64,000 nt of DNA from Methanoplanus endosymbiosus (GTDB lineage Archaea; Halobacteriota; Methanomicrobia; Methanomicrobiales; Methanomicrobiaceae). The notes below the pieces were generated by a model, which was given only the letters and a program-made list of their open reading frames with translations, was not told where the DNA came from and did no database searches. Location: assembly GCF_024662215.1 (NCBI RefSeq), contig NZ_CP096115.1, forward strand, positions 3,050,935-3,114,934, read 5' to 3'. Both the position numbers and the translations under genes were made by a program. Below are positions 55,875 through 64,000 of this stretch, piece by piece. Numbering within the stretch: position 1 is the first letter of the stretch; every line of letters begins with the position of its first letter.

Positions 55875-58800
55875 CTCATCTCCTCCACATATTCATCCCC
55901 GACTCCGTAATGCGTTTTTAAATACTCCCAGATCTTCTCTGAACGTATCCATCCGGCATCAAGCCTGGCAACAATCCTGTCAATCATATCAATCTGCTCA
56001 TCTATCTCTTTAGAGATGTCCGGACATTTAATCTCCACATACCCGGATATAACGGCAAGCGGGTTTCTGATCTGGTCATTTAAGGTTGCAAGCTGCTCCA
56101 TATTCTCCTCAATCTGCTCTATGGCTTTCTTTTCACGGCTCTCCATCTCCTTTATTTCTGTAATATCCCGGATAATGAATACCCATCCTGAAATTTCCCC
56201 GCCGGAATCGTAGAGAGGGGTTATTGAATGTTCGGCAGGGAAGACGGAACCGTCCTTTCTCTTCATCCGGAACTCAAACCGGGGTATATTCCTGTGCTCC
56301 TTAAAATATGGATGAATGTGCCCGTAAAATAATTCTCTTGATGCCTTATCCTCATGCAGGAAATCTGCCGTCTGCCCGATAATCTCCCTCCGGCTGTAGC
56401 CGAAGAGTGATATGGCAGCACTATTCACCGCAATAATGCCGGCGGAGTCTGTACCCAGGACAAGGCCTGCATCCTGGAGTGACTCAAAAGTCCGTTTGAA
56501 AAGCTCTTTTTGCTCCTGGAGTCTCTCTTCAGCCTCTTTTTCCGTGGTTATATTGACAGACAGCTCTATTACGTGGGTTATTCTCCCGTCCGGATCTCTC
56601 AGTGGTGCCATCTGCACAAGGAAGTCCTGTCCGGAAAATTTCGCTTCGGTTGTGATATTTTCACCACTGTCAAAGACAGATTTCAGGGCAGAGCTTATAT
56701 TTTCGGCATTCTCAGGGTCGAGAACGTCATATACTGACTTTCCGGTTAAGTAATCACTGTTAAGCCCGGTATTTTCAAGTTCAGGCCCGGCACTGAATAC
56801 ATAGCAGAGATCCCTGTCCATAATGTGGATGGCACCGCGGGGCAGATTGTCAACGATGGCACGCAGGCGGCTCTCACTCTCTTCGATCTTCTCCTGTGAT
56901 CTTTTATTCCGGAATATCTCCCACATCATATTGCCAAGGCTGATTATGGCATTGGTGTCGTCATCCCGGTAATCAGTCTCTTTGTTCGCAACCGATATTA
57001 CAGCCGTAATCCTGTCCCCGTCAAATATCGGAACGGCGAGGAAACGGATGATCTCAACATGCCCTTTGGGGCAGCCGTGTTTTTCAGGGTGGGGGGCTGA
57101 ATAGTCATTGAATATAACGGGTGCACGTTTCCGGATACATTCTGTCAGGGCCCCTCCCTCTCCGACTTCCAGATGCACAGTTTTTTCATGGACGGGGTAT
57201 TCCTTTATCACATCTTCAGACCATTTCTGAATTGTCATCCCGGATTCGTCCGGGGACATAATGCCAATAAATGCGTAACGGCTGTTTGTCATGGAAAGGC
57301 TGTTTTCAAGGGCATAGTTCAGTATTTCATCATCCGTCCGGTTGGCAATTCTGTGAAGGCCCAGGAGAGACTTTACCCGTAAGAGGTGCAGGTTGATCTG
57401 GTCCTTTGACTTCTTCTCTTCCGTTACGTCCATGACCATTGAGATGACAGAACCGCCTTTCTCAAGCGGAATGTCTCTTGCGTTAATGTAGGTGGTCTCC
57501 TCTCCGGGACGTGTTATGGGTATCTCTTCCCAGTGCATCCGGTTCTGGTCACCGCTTTTTATATCTGTCAGGACTCTGTTTTTTATCTCCTCTCTGAAGT
57601 CCGGATCTTTATATACATTTTCCCAGAATCTGTCCGGTTCATCAAGGTCCTTTGCAGTAATCCTGTAATATTTCAGGAAGTTTTCATTGTGGTATTCAAA
57701 CTTAACCTCAGGGGTCACTGAATTTACAGCTATCCCGACCGGGATATTGTCAACTACTGCTCTTATGTATGCCTCCCTCTCTTCAAGCCTCTCCTGTGCC
57801 TGCACAAGTTCGTCAAGCTGCTGCCTTAGTTCCTCCTCGGCGGCAAAAAGGTCTTCGTTCTTTCTTTTAAGTTCGTCTTCGGTCTCTTTAAGTTCTGTAA
57901 TATCTGAACAGAACCCCATCAGGCGGTCTTTGTCCAGCGCAACTGCCTTTAGCATTGAATAAAAATCAGTCCCGTCCTTTCTTCTGAGTAGTAATTCGCT
58001 CTCTACTGAGCCTTCATCTCTCAATTTTATAAAGGACAAAACAGTCTTTGGCGGGGCATTGGGTGAGGCAAGATCCCGGACTGTCATATTCAGCATCTCT
58101 TCCATGGAGTAGCCGGTCATCTCAGCCGCAGCGGGATTGACGTCAATGTAGCGTCCCTCTTTATCTGTAATGAAAACCCCTACCGGAGCATTTTCGATAT
58201 AGCTCCTGAACTTCTCTTCGCTTCCCTTAAGTTCCTCTTCTGCCTGTTTCAAAGGAGTGATGTCGTTATATACTGCGACTATAAGGCCGGACGGCAGCCT
58301 GTACACTCTGTTCTCCCGCCAGCCGTAGATCCTGTCGTCCCTGTACTCTCCTGTCGGGTGAAATGCCGGTCTGCCTGTCTTTGCAACTTCTTTAAATATA
58401 TCAAACAGTCCCAGGTCCTTTACTCCCGGAAAAATTTCTGTTACTTTCTTTCCGATTACATCCTCTCTTTTAATTCTGTCTATCTCCTCAGCAGCTTTAT
58501 TTATATCGACAAAGACGAAATCCTCACCGTTGTCATCCGGACGTAAAACTGCCACCCCGCTGCTCATATTCTCAAAGAGCTGCTTAAATTTCTCTTCACT
58601 CTCTTTCAGCGCCATCTCACCAAGTTTGCGTTTTGTGATGTCCTGCCCCTGTGCGATGACTGAAATCAGTTTTGAGCCGTCCCGGTTCAGAATATTTGCA
58701 GAATTCCAGATGACGTTTTTGACATCTCCTGAACGGTGCAGGACAGAGATTTCCTTTGCCTTCAGCCTTTCTCCGTCCATAGCCTGCCGGACAATCTCCA

Positions 58801-60196
58801 TGTATGACTCCCTCTCCTCTTTTGGGAAGAGTATCTGAAGGTTTCTGCCGACAGCCTCACCTGCTAAAATTCCGGTAAGCTCCTCAGCGGCCTTATTGAA
58901 TCGTGTGATCTTAAATTCAGGGTTCCAGACTATTATCGGGCTGCTGGCATAATTTATGAGGCTGTTTAGATATTCATTTGTTTCAGAGAGTTCACTGCGG
59001 GCATTGATAATCTCGTCAACCTGCTGTCTCAGTTCCTCTTCGGCGGCCGAAAGCTCTTCGTTCTTTCTTTTAAGCTCTTCTTCGGCCTCTCTTCTGTCAG
59101 TTATATCACGGATAATTGCGATGATCTCATCTTCCAGATACGGGATTATTCTGGCCTCATAATATGAGAGTCCGTCGGGTGTGTCAACCGGATATTCAGC
59201 CTTTTCAATCCTTTTATTCTCCAGCGCCGATCTGATCTTCTCCATCAGCATGGTGCCAAGTTCGCCGGGAATTACTTCGGTTATTCTCTTTCCAAGGCTC
59301 TCTTCTCTTCTTGCAATAAGGCGGCCCTCATCAGGAGTCCGTATGTCAGCCAGAGTTCCGTCTCCTTTGCACCGTATGAGTATATCCGGGATTGCTTCTA
59401 TGATATGCCGGTTTAAATACTCAATATCGCTGATCCTCTCAGATGCCTCTTTTCTGTCAGTAATATCCCGGACTATTCCTGCGACTCCTCTTCTGTTATG
59501 GGCAATTTTAATGGGAAATTTTGTGGTCTCATAAACCCGTCCGCCGGCGGTCTCCTCTGAGACTACCTTTTTGCCGGTTAAAATAGCTTTTTTATCCGAC
59601 TCAAGGCAGTAAGCAGCAGCATCCGGCTCCATTAGGTCAGAATCAGTCTTATGGAGAAGTTTTTCGTGACTAATCCCAAAAAATTTCAGGTTGGCATCAT
59701 TTGCAGTAATATATCTGAAATTTTCATCTTTGACAAACATCAGATCTGTATGTGTATAAAAGAAGGACTTAGCCAGCGCCTCGCTTCTCTTTCTGTCAAC
59801 GAGATGTATAACCTCTTCTGATATTTTTATGAACTGAACTCCGGGATTTTTTCCTTTCTCAAGGTAATAGTCAGCCCCACCGTTGAGTGCATCTATGACA
59901 AGTTCCTCATGCCCTTTTCCGGTGAAGATGATAAACGGCGTATTGTCTCCACGTTTTCGGATATGACGTAGGAAGGATATCCCGTCCAGTCCGGGCATCT
60001 GAATGTCGGATATTATTGCGTCAAATGGTTTTTCTGATATCAGTTTTATGGCATCGTCTGCATTGTCGCAGGTTGTAACGGCAAGCTCCCCATTCTTTTC
60101 AAGGAATATTTTTCCGCCTTTTAGCAGTATCGGCTCATCATCCACGTAAAGAACGGAGATTAATTCTTTTTCCCCGGATATATCTTCCATATTCAT
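55871..60196 (-). CDS. Giant receiver/PAS/GAF sensor lacking a kinase catalytic domain
   Basis: 1441 residues, soluble. A receiver domain opens the protein (SVLYVDDEPILLKGGKIFLE, then DAIISDIQMPGLDG). About eight PAS/PAC units follow, separated by short coiled coils with near-repeats such as LKRKNEELSAAEEELRQQVD and LKRKNEDLFAAEEELRQQLD. A GAF domain lies at about residues 960-1110 (ENSLSMTNSRYAFIGIMSPD). The last 80 residues contain QLATLNDQIRNPLAVISGYV, which aligns with a dimerisation box but has Asp/Gln where the phosphoacceptor His should be, and no ATPase domain follows before the stop at 55871. It must act through another kinase. It is the first gene of the corrinoid operon. Confidence 0.85.
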   Translation of the reverse strand: MNMEDISGEKELISVLYVDDEPILLKGGKIFLEKNGELAVTTCDNADDAIKLISEKPFDAIISDIQMPGLDGISFLRHIRKRGDNTPFIIFTGKGHEELVIDALNGGADYYLEKGKNPGVQFIKISEEVIHLVDRKRSEALAKSFFYTHTDLMFVKDENFRYITANDANLKFFGISHEKLLHKTDSDLMEPDAAAYCLESDKKAILTGKKVVSEETAGGRVYETTKFPIKIAHNRRGVAGIVRDITDRKEASERISDIEYLNRHIIEAIPDILIRCKGDGTLADIRTPDEGRLIARREESLGKRITEVIPGELGTMLMEKIRSALENKRIEKAEYPVDTPDGLSYYEARIIPYLEDEIIAIIRDITDRREAEEELKRKNEELSAAEEELRQQVDEIINARSELSETNEYLNSLINYASSPIIVWNPEFKITRFNKAAEELTGILAGEAVGRNLQILFPKEERESYMEIVRQAMDGERLKAKEISVLHRSGDVKNVIWNSANILNRDGSKLISVIAQGQDITKRKLGEMALKESEEKFKQLFENMSSGVAVLRPDDNGEDFVFVDINKAAEEIDRIKREDVIGKKVTEIFPGVKDLGLFDIFKEVAKTGRPAFHPTGEYRDDRIYGWRENRVYRLPSGLIVAVYNDITPLKQAEEELKGSEEKFRSYIENAPVGVFITDKEGRYIDVNPAAAEMTGYSMEEMLNMTVRDLASPNAPPKTVLSFIKLRDEGSVESELLLRRKDGTDFYSMLKAVALDKDRLMGFCSDITELKETEDELKRKNEDLFAAEEELRQQLDELVQAQERLEEREAYIRAVVDNIPVGIAVNSVTPEVKFEYHNENFLKYYRITAKDLDEPDRFWENVYKDPDFREEIKNRVLTDIKSGDQNRMHWEEIPITRPGEETTYINARDIPLEKGGSVISMVMDVTEEKKSKDQINLHLLRVKSLLGLHRIANRTDDEILNYALENSLSMTNSRYAFIGIMSPDESGMTIQKWSEDVIKEYPVHEKTVHLEVGEGGALTECIRKRAPVIFNDYSAPHPEKHGCPKGHVEIIRFLAVPIFDGDRITAVISVANKETDYRDDDTNAIISLGNMMWEIFRNKRSQEKIEESESRLRAIVDNLPRGAIHIMDRDLCYVFSAGPELENTGLNSDYLTGKSVYDVLDPENAENISSALKSVFDSGENITTEAKFSGQDFLVQMAPLRDPDGRITHVIELSVNITTEKEAEERLQEQKELFKRTFESLQDAGLVLGTDSAGIIAVNSAAISLFGYSRREIIGQTADFLHEDKASRELFYGHIHPYFKEHRNIPRFEFRMKRKDGSVFPAEHSITPLYDSGGEISGWVFIIRDITEIKEMESREKKAIEQIEENMEQLATLNDQIRNPLAVISGYVEIKCPDISKEIDEQIDMIDRIVARLDAGWIRSEKIWEYLKTHYGVGDEYVEEMR

Positions 60197-60408
60197 ATTG
60201 TCCCGTATTCTGTAACCCGGATTCCCTCCCGATTAGTGATATTGTCTGCATATATTATATATCCTCGGCATGGCAGACTGCCCGGAGTGGAATGTGGCAG
60301 GCAAAAAAGGGCAGGTGGTCTGTATTCTTTTAAAAAAAGTAGTTTCAGGATGACATTGGGATGACATGGGGATAGTTATCTCCGGAAAATCCGGGCATGA
60401 CTATGTAC

Positions 60409-61881
60409 TCATTGTCCATATCTGGAGGTAATTTCTGTAAAAGCCCTTCCTTTGGTGGTTGTGCGGTATTTCTGCTTTGGGCTTCTTGGCTTATCGGGGA
60501 TTGTAAGCTCCAGTAATCCCTCTGCTATAAGAGGTTCAAGATATGTTTTCCGGAAATGTTCTCTGTCTTTAAGTCCTAAGGTTTCCTGCAGTTCACCACG
60601 TGATTTGGGTTCATAAAGTGCTTTATTAAGGATTTGAACTGCCTGCCGGGTACTTGCCGGGTGCTTGTGGGGTGCTTGCGGGGTACTTGCTGGGTACTTG
60701 CCGGGTACTTGCTGACTTAATCCGGCTATATCAGAAGGAAATCCTTTCTGACTGGTTTTCTCTTTCACCGGGTAAAATGTTGCAGTGAAAAAATTCCCGT
60801 TTTTGAAGTCAGGTTCTGGATAGCCAAGTGATACTGCTCCCTCTCTCATCCGGCGGATTCCAGTCCCTGCTTTTTCAATATAAAATATTCTGTGGAGAAT
60901 ATCAGCTATTAGTGGATTTCTTCTGACACTTTTATGGCCAAGATCTTCCGGATGCATACCTCTTGGCAGGTCACCGGGACTTGACACTTCTATCCGGTCA
61001 GAAAATATTTCCACAAATACATTTGCACCTTCAATAAACCAGTCACGGTGCATGACAGCATTTGTGATTGCTTCACGGATAGCTGCCATTGGATATTGTG
61101 GTATCTCTTCACGCCGGAGTTTTTCAATTATATATTCTACTCTTGTGTTCCTTTCGATGAAATGAAGACTGTCTTCAATATCAGCAACAATACCGCCATC
61201 AAAGTCCTTCCTGTCAAGTATGTGAACTTTGCTTGTTCCTTTAAAAAGAATACAGGTTATGTATGCCTGGTTGAAAAAATGCCTTGGTTTCTTTGCAAAG
61301 AACAGAACCCCGGCATTTCTGAAGAGCATTCTGCCGCCCGATCTTTCCGCAGCTTCAATATTGACCAGTATGTCCTCAACAGCGCCACTTTTTGTAATGG
61401 AACTCTTTGAAAGCCAGTCATGAAATTTGTCAGGATCAAAGTCCTCAGGGTAACTGAAACGGGGTGTAACTGAGAGATCAAAACGTATTGCTTCATTCTG
61501 CTGGAAGAATGATCGGATCTCTTCACGTGAAAGTTTCTGTGATACAGAACCCTGACGCCAGAAGAAACCGTCACTGCATTGAACCGGTTTTGCATTGCTC
61601 TCCTTTACTATAATTGCTGTAACCTCACCTACCCTTTCAATCAGGATTTTGACAGAAGGATCACATTTTAAGGCAATATCCTGTATCCTTGCACGTAATT
61701 CATTTGTATCGGGAATTCCTTTAACCGTACTGTCATCCCTTACTCCGAGCAGTATTTTGCCACCGGCTGTATTGGCGAAGGCAACGAGTTCCCGTGCCAG
61801 AGAGCTGTTTAAATTCTCCTTATATTCGAGCATAGAACCTTCGCCTTCCTGGAGAAGAATGTCGAGATCAGCATTTTTCAT
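60409..61881 (-). CDS. AlbA/Schlafen-type ATP-binding transcriptional regulator
   Basis: 490 residues. The N-terminal AlbA_2 domain shows EGSMLEYKENLNSSLARELV, FANTAGGKILLGVRDD and CSDGFFWRQGSVSQKLSREE. A GHKL-like ATPase module follows (REAITNAVMHRDWFIEG, DRIEVSSPGDLPRGM, KAGTGIRRMREG). Residues about 391-412 are a Pro/Ala/Gln/His-rich linker encoded by a tandem repeat of 11 bases. The end is a winged helix (SRGELQETLGLKDREHFRKT, KYRTTTKGRAF). Such proteins are DNA-binding regulators, sometimes linked to defence. It stands alone between signalling genes. Confidence 0.9.
   Translation of the reverse strand: MKNADLDILLQEGEGSMLEYKENLNSSLARELVAFANTAGGKILLGVRDDSTVKGIPDTNELRARIQDIALKCDPSVKILIERVGEVTAIIVKESNAKPVQCSDGFFWRQGSVSQKLSREEIRSFFQQNEAIRFDLSVTPRFSYPEDFDPDKFHDWLSKSSITKSGAVEDILVNIEAAERSGGRMLFRNAGVLFFAKKPRHFFNQAYITCILFKGTSKVHILDRKDFDGGIVADIEDSLHFIERNTRVEYIIEKLRREEIPQYPMAAIREAITNAVMHRDWFIEGANVFVEIFSDRIEVSSPGDLPRGMHPEDLGHKSVRRNPLIADILHRIFYIEKAGTGIRRMREGAVSLGYPEPDFKNGNFFTATFYPVKEKTSQKGFPSDIAGLSQQVPGKYPASTPQAPHKHPASTRQAVQILNKALYEPKSRGELQETLGLKDREHFRKTYLEPLIAEGLLELTIPDKPRSPKQKYRTTTKGRAFTEITSRYGQ
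60646..60711. repeat. Six tandem copies of an 11-bp unit inside the AlbA-type gene
   Basis: The plus strand reads CCGGGTACTTG, CCGGGTGCTTG, TGGGGTGCTTG, CGGGGTACTTG, CTGGGTACTTG, CCGGGTACTTG without gaps. Because 11 is not a multiple of 3, three units make one 11-residue protein period. Gain or loss of one unit would shift the frame before the winged helix. Confidence 0.95.
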
Positions 61882-61981
61882 ATTATTTCCCTATTAAATA
61901 GCTGTTTTTAATGTACAAAATCCCGGATAGACTGGAATTTATATATTTATATGTATTGCGGATATAATTCTTCTAAAAAAA

Positions 61982-64000
61982 TCAATCCGTTTTCCATGCC
62001 CCGGCGGGAATTGTCATCTCAAAACGTGCACCTTTGCCATACACGCCTGTTTCTCTGATTGTAATTCCGGTAATGGCAAGAATCTCTCTAATCAGAAATA
62101 GTCCAAGGCCCGTATTTGCACCAACGCCACGGTTAAAGATCTTCTTTTTCATATCATCGGGAACCCCGCATCCGTCGTCCTCCCAGATGATGATATACCC
62201 GGAATCTTCCGGACTGCATGAGATAGAAATCCCGGTTGCTCCTTTTGCATGCCGGATGGTATTGTCATAGAGATTTGAAAAAACCTTCTCTGTCATCGGG
62301 TCTGCATAGATAAAGAGACCGGAACAGTTGCAGATTATGGGGTACTTATTATCATACCTTTTCTCTGTAAGGGCGGTTATGGAAAGCCATACCGGTTCAT
62401 GAACGCCGAGCTGTTCGTATTCGCGTGTGAATTCAATCTGGCGCTGAATTGCAGAAGCTGCATCATGGACCTTCTTAAGATACCCTGACTGAACCTGATC
62501 GGTACAGTCTTCCTCAGCAAATTCAAGGAATCCCTGAAGTACCATGATCTTGTTGAGGATGTCGTGGCGGGTTATGCCTGAGAGGAGATTTAACTGGCGG
62601 TTTGTCTTTATGAGGGCATATTCCGCCTGTTTACGTTCGGAAATGTCATGTACGATGGAGTACAGGAGGTATTTATCGTTTATTTTGATTTTGCTGCTGT
62701 ACACATCTACATCACGGATGGACCCGTCAGCACGCCTGTGGCGGAATTCAAAATGTACACGTCCCTCTTCTGTTGCTCTCTTCAGCTCTTTGTTTATCTC
62801 CTCAGGTGAGAGGGTATTGATCTCATATATTTTCATTTGCCTGAGTTCTTCCTCACTCCACCCGTAGAATTTTGCTGCTGCGGGATTGGCATCAATGATC
62901 CTGCCATTCTCCGGATCGATAATAAACTTGACTGCGGCGTGATTTCTGAAGAGGTCCCTGAAATGAGCCTCGCTCTCTGAAAGTGCCCTTTCTGCCCGCC
63001 TGCGTTTTGTGATGTCGCGGCAGAAGCAGATTATCTCCCCGCCATGCATATCCAGCCAGATCGCCGAAACTTCAATCTCAAATAGGCTGCCGTCCTTCTT
63101 CCTGTTTGTAACTTCAAACAGTTCTGAACTATTCCTTATCTGGTCAATCTTTTTCAGGGTCTGTTCCGGAAGTTCAGTCGCATCAAGATCACTGATCTTC
63201 ATTCCCACCAGTTCTTCTCTTAAATATCCTGACATTAGAGAGTAGGCTTCGTTGGCATCCTTAATTCTGCCCCCGCTGTCAATTACCACAAAGCCATCCC
63301 TTGCTGTATGCAGAACTGTATTAAGATACTCTTCGTTCTCTTTAAGTGCAGTCTCTGCCCTTTTCTGTTCAGTTATATCATTATAAACTGAAACGATCTC
63401 CCCGCTCCGGAGACGGAAGACACGGTTGTCATACCAGTTGGCATACTTCTCATCAGTATAGATCTTCTGCGGGTAATATTCAGGGATACCTGTCTCCCAT
63501 ACCCTCTGAAAGATTGGAATCAGCCCGTATTCATCAATATTCGGGCGAAGGTCAAAGAGGCTCTTTCCCACCACTTCTGATTTTGTTCTGCCCTCTATTT
63601 CAAGTGCCATCCGGTTGAAATCCCTGATGATGTAATCTTTTCCGGATTTTCCGTCCCCCTGAACCTGATATATGGCAACCCCGCTTGTGATAGTATCAAA
63701 TAGTCCCCGAAACCGCTCTTCACTCTCAGGAATCACTTTTTCGGCCTTAATCTGTTCGGTGATGTCCTGACCCTGTGCGATCACTGAAACCAGTTTGGAA
63801 CCGTCATGGCTCATAATATTTGCCAGATTCCAGATGACAGTTCTCATATCTCCTGATCGGTGAAGGAGAGGCATTTCCATCGTCTTCATCCGGCTGCCTG
63901 CCATTGCCGCCCGGATATTCTCAATGGCCGTCTCTCTTTTCTCTTCCGGGAAAAGTATCCGGAGGTTTTTCCCGACAGCTTCAACGGCCGGAATTCCGGT
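61982..64000 (-). CDS. Multi-PAS histidine kinase, 5' end outside window
   Basis: The frame is open to the right edge: 32 codons beyond the first Met at 63904 continue a PAS domain (VEAVGKNLRILFPEEKRE), so at least 672 residues are present and the N-terminus is missing. Four to five PAS/PAC units follow, with LFDTITSGVAIYQVQGDG, LHTARDGFVVIDSGGRIKDA and FRNHAAVKFIIDPENGRIID. The phosphoacceptor box is LLSGITRHDILNKIMVLQGF, and the ATPase domain has VFSNLYDNTIRHAKG, IIIWEDDGCGVPD and GVGANTGLGLFLIREIL. Its visible first PAS domain is very similar to one in the giant sensor at 55871-60196 (VLHRSGDVKNVIWNSANIL against LLHRSGDMRTVIWNLANIM), so the two share ancestry. Confidence 0.9.
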   Translation of the reverse strand, partial: TGIPAVEAVGKNLRILFPEEKRETAIENIRAAMAGSRMKTMEMPLLHRSGDMRTVIWNLANIMSHDGSKLVSVIAQGQDITEQIKAEKVIPESEERFRGLFDTITSGVAIYQVQGDGKSGKDYIIRDFNRMALEIEGRTKSEVVGKSLFDLRPNIDEYGLIPIFQRVWETGIPEYYPQKIYTDEKYANWYDNRVFRLRSGEIVSVYNDITEQKRAETALKENEEYLNTVLHTARDGFVVIDSGGRIKDANEAYSLMSGYLREELVGMKISDLDATELPEQTLKKIDQIRNSSELFEVTNRKKDGSLFEIEVSAIWLDMHGGEIICFCRDITKRRRAERALSESEAHFRDLFRNHAAVKFIIDPENGRIIDANPAAAKFYGWSEEELRQMKIYEINTLSPEEINKELKRATEEGRVHFEFRHRRADGSIRDVDVYSSKIKINDKYLLYSIVHDISERKQAEYALIKTNRQLNLLSGITRHDILNKIMVLQGFLEFAEEDCTDQVQSGYLKKVHDAASAIQRQIEFTREYEQLGVHEPVWLSITALTEKRYDNKYPIICNCSGLFIYADPMTEKVFSNLYDNTIRHAKGATGISISCSPEDSGYIIIWEDDGCGVPDDMKKKIFNRGVGANTGLGLFLIREILAITGITIRETGVYGKGARFEMTIPAGAWKTD

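Noticed and set aside
60646-60711. CRISPR array
   Set aside because: The repeats are 11 bp and directly adjacent without spacers. No cas genes or spaced repeats were seen anywhere in the window.

Overview
The window is a chromosomal segment of a methanogenic euryarchaeon, most likely of the order Methanomicrobiales. The rRNA operon has archaeal signatures and the layout 16S, tRNA-Ala(UGC), 23S, 5S. Coenzyme M is made by the cysteate-synthase/ComDE route, a methanogenesis-marker protein is present, promoters carry archaeal TATA boxes, and there are many archaeal PAS-type histidine kinases. Genus was not assigned.

Layout. Positions 1-3900 (minus) hold a tetrapyrrole operon: siroheme synthase-like dehydrogenase, hemA, hemB and hemL (hemL runs off the left edge). 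Two identical tRNA-Gly(GCC) genes, an acetyltransferase and an unrecognised acidic protein follow. The rRNA operon occupies about 6860-11970, with visible processing stems around 16S and 23S. Positions 13000-18950 form a tight operon of ABC-type ATPase, G3E-like GTPase, Fe-S protein, methanogenesis marker 16 (DUF39 plus ferredoxin), cysteate synthase and fused ComDE. The last two make sulfoacetaldehyde for coenzyme M, and the first four are candidates for the thiolation step or its metal and sulfur supply. Positions 19050-19730 are a graveyard of an ATPase tail and a VapBC pair whose toxin has lost its start codon and first catalytic Asp.

Positions 20800-40640 are a defence island: a complete type 1 BREX system (brxA, brxB, brxC, pglX, pglZ, brxL). 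It is preceded in the same direction by an unusual 854-residue fusion of an unknown domain to an M20/M42-clan metallopeptidase, and a ribbon-helix-helix-like gene diverges from it. The slot between pglX and pglZ holds a DUF1016 (YhcG-like) PDDEXK nuclease gene and a DUF2254-like membrane protein. An insertion sequence has landed in the 3' end of the nuclease gene, and removing it with one copy of a 6-bp target duplication restores the reading frame exactly. A lysine-rich protein with an internal duplication and a second transposase gene follow.

Positions 44300-64000 are rich in signalling and surface genes: three histidine kinases with the same GITRHDILN phosphoacceptor box, a lipoprotein, a PEGA-repeat protein, a TPR protein and a transglutaminase-like lipoprotein. 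One five-gene minus-strand operon (60196 to 51672) joins a giant PAS/GAF sensor with no kinase catalytic domain, a response regulator, a corrinoid protein, a uroporphyrinogen-decarboxylase-family methyltransferase without the usual zinc cysteines, and a DUF1638-histidine kinase fusion. This reads as a corrinoid-based sensory pathway. An AlbA/Schlafen-type regulator near the right end carries an 11-bp tandem repeat that could shift its frame.

The best candidates for undescribed biology are the peptidase fusion and accessory slot of the BREX locus, the corrinoid signalling operon, and the four uncharacterised genes joined to the coenzyme M pathway.
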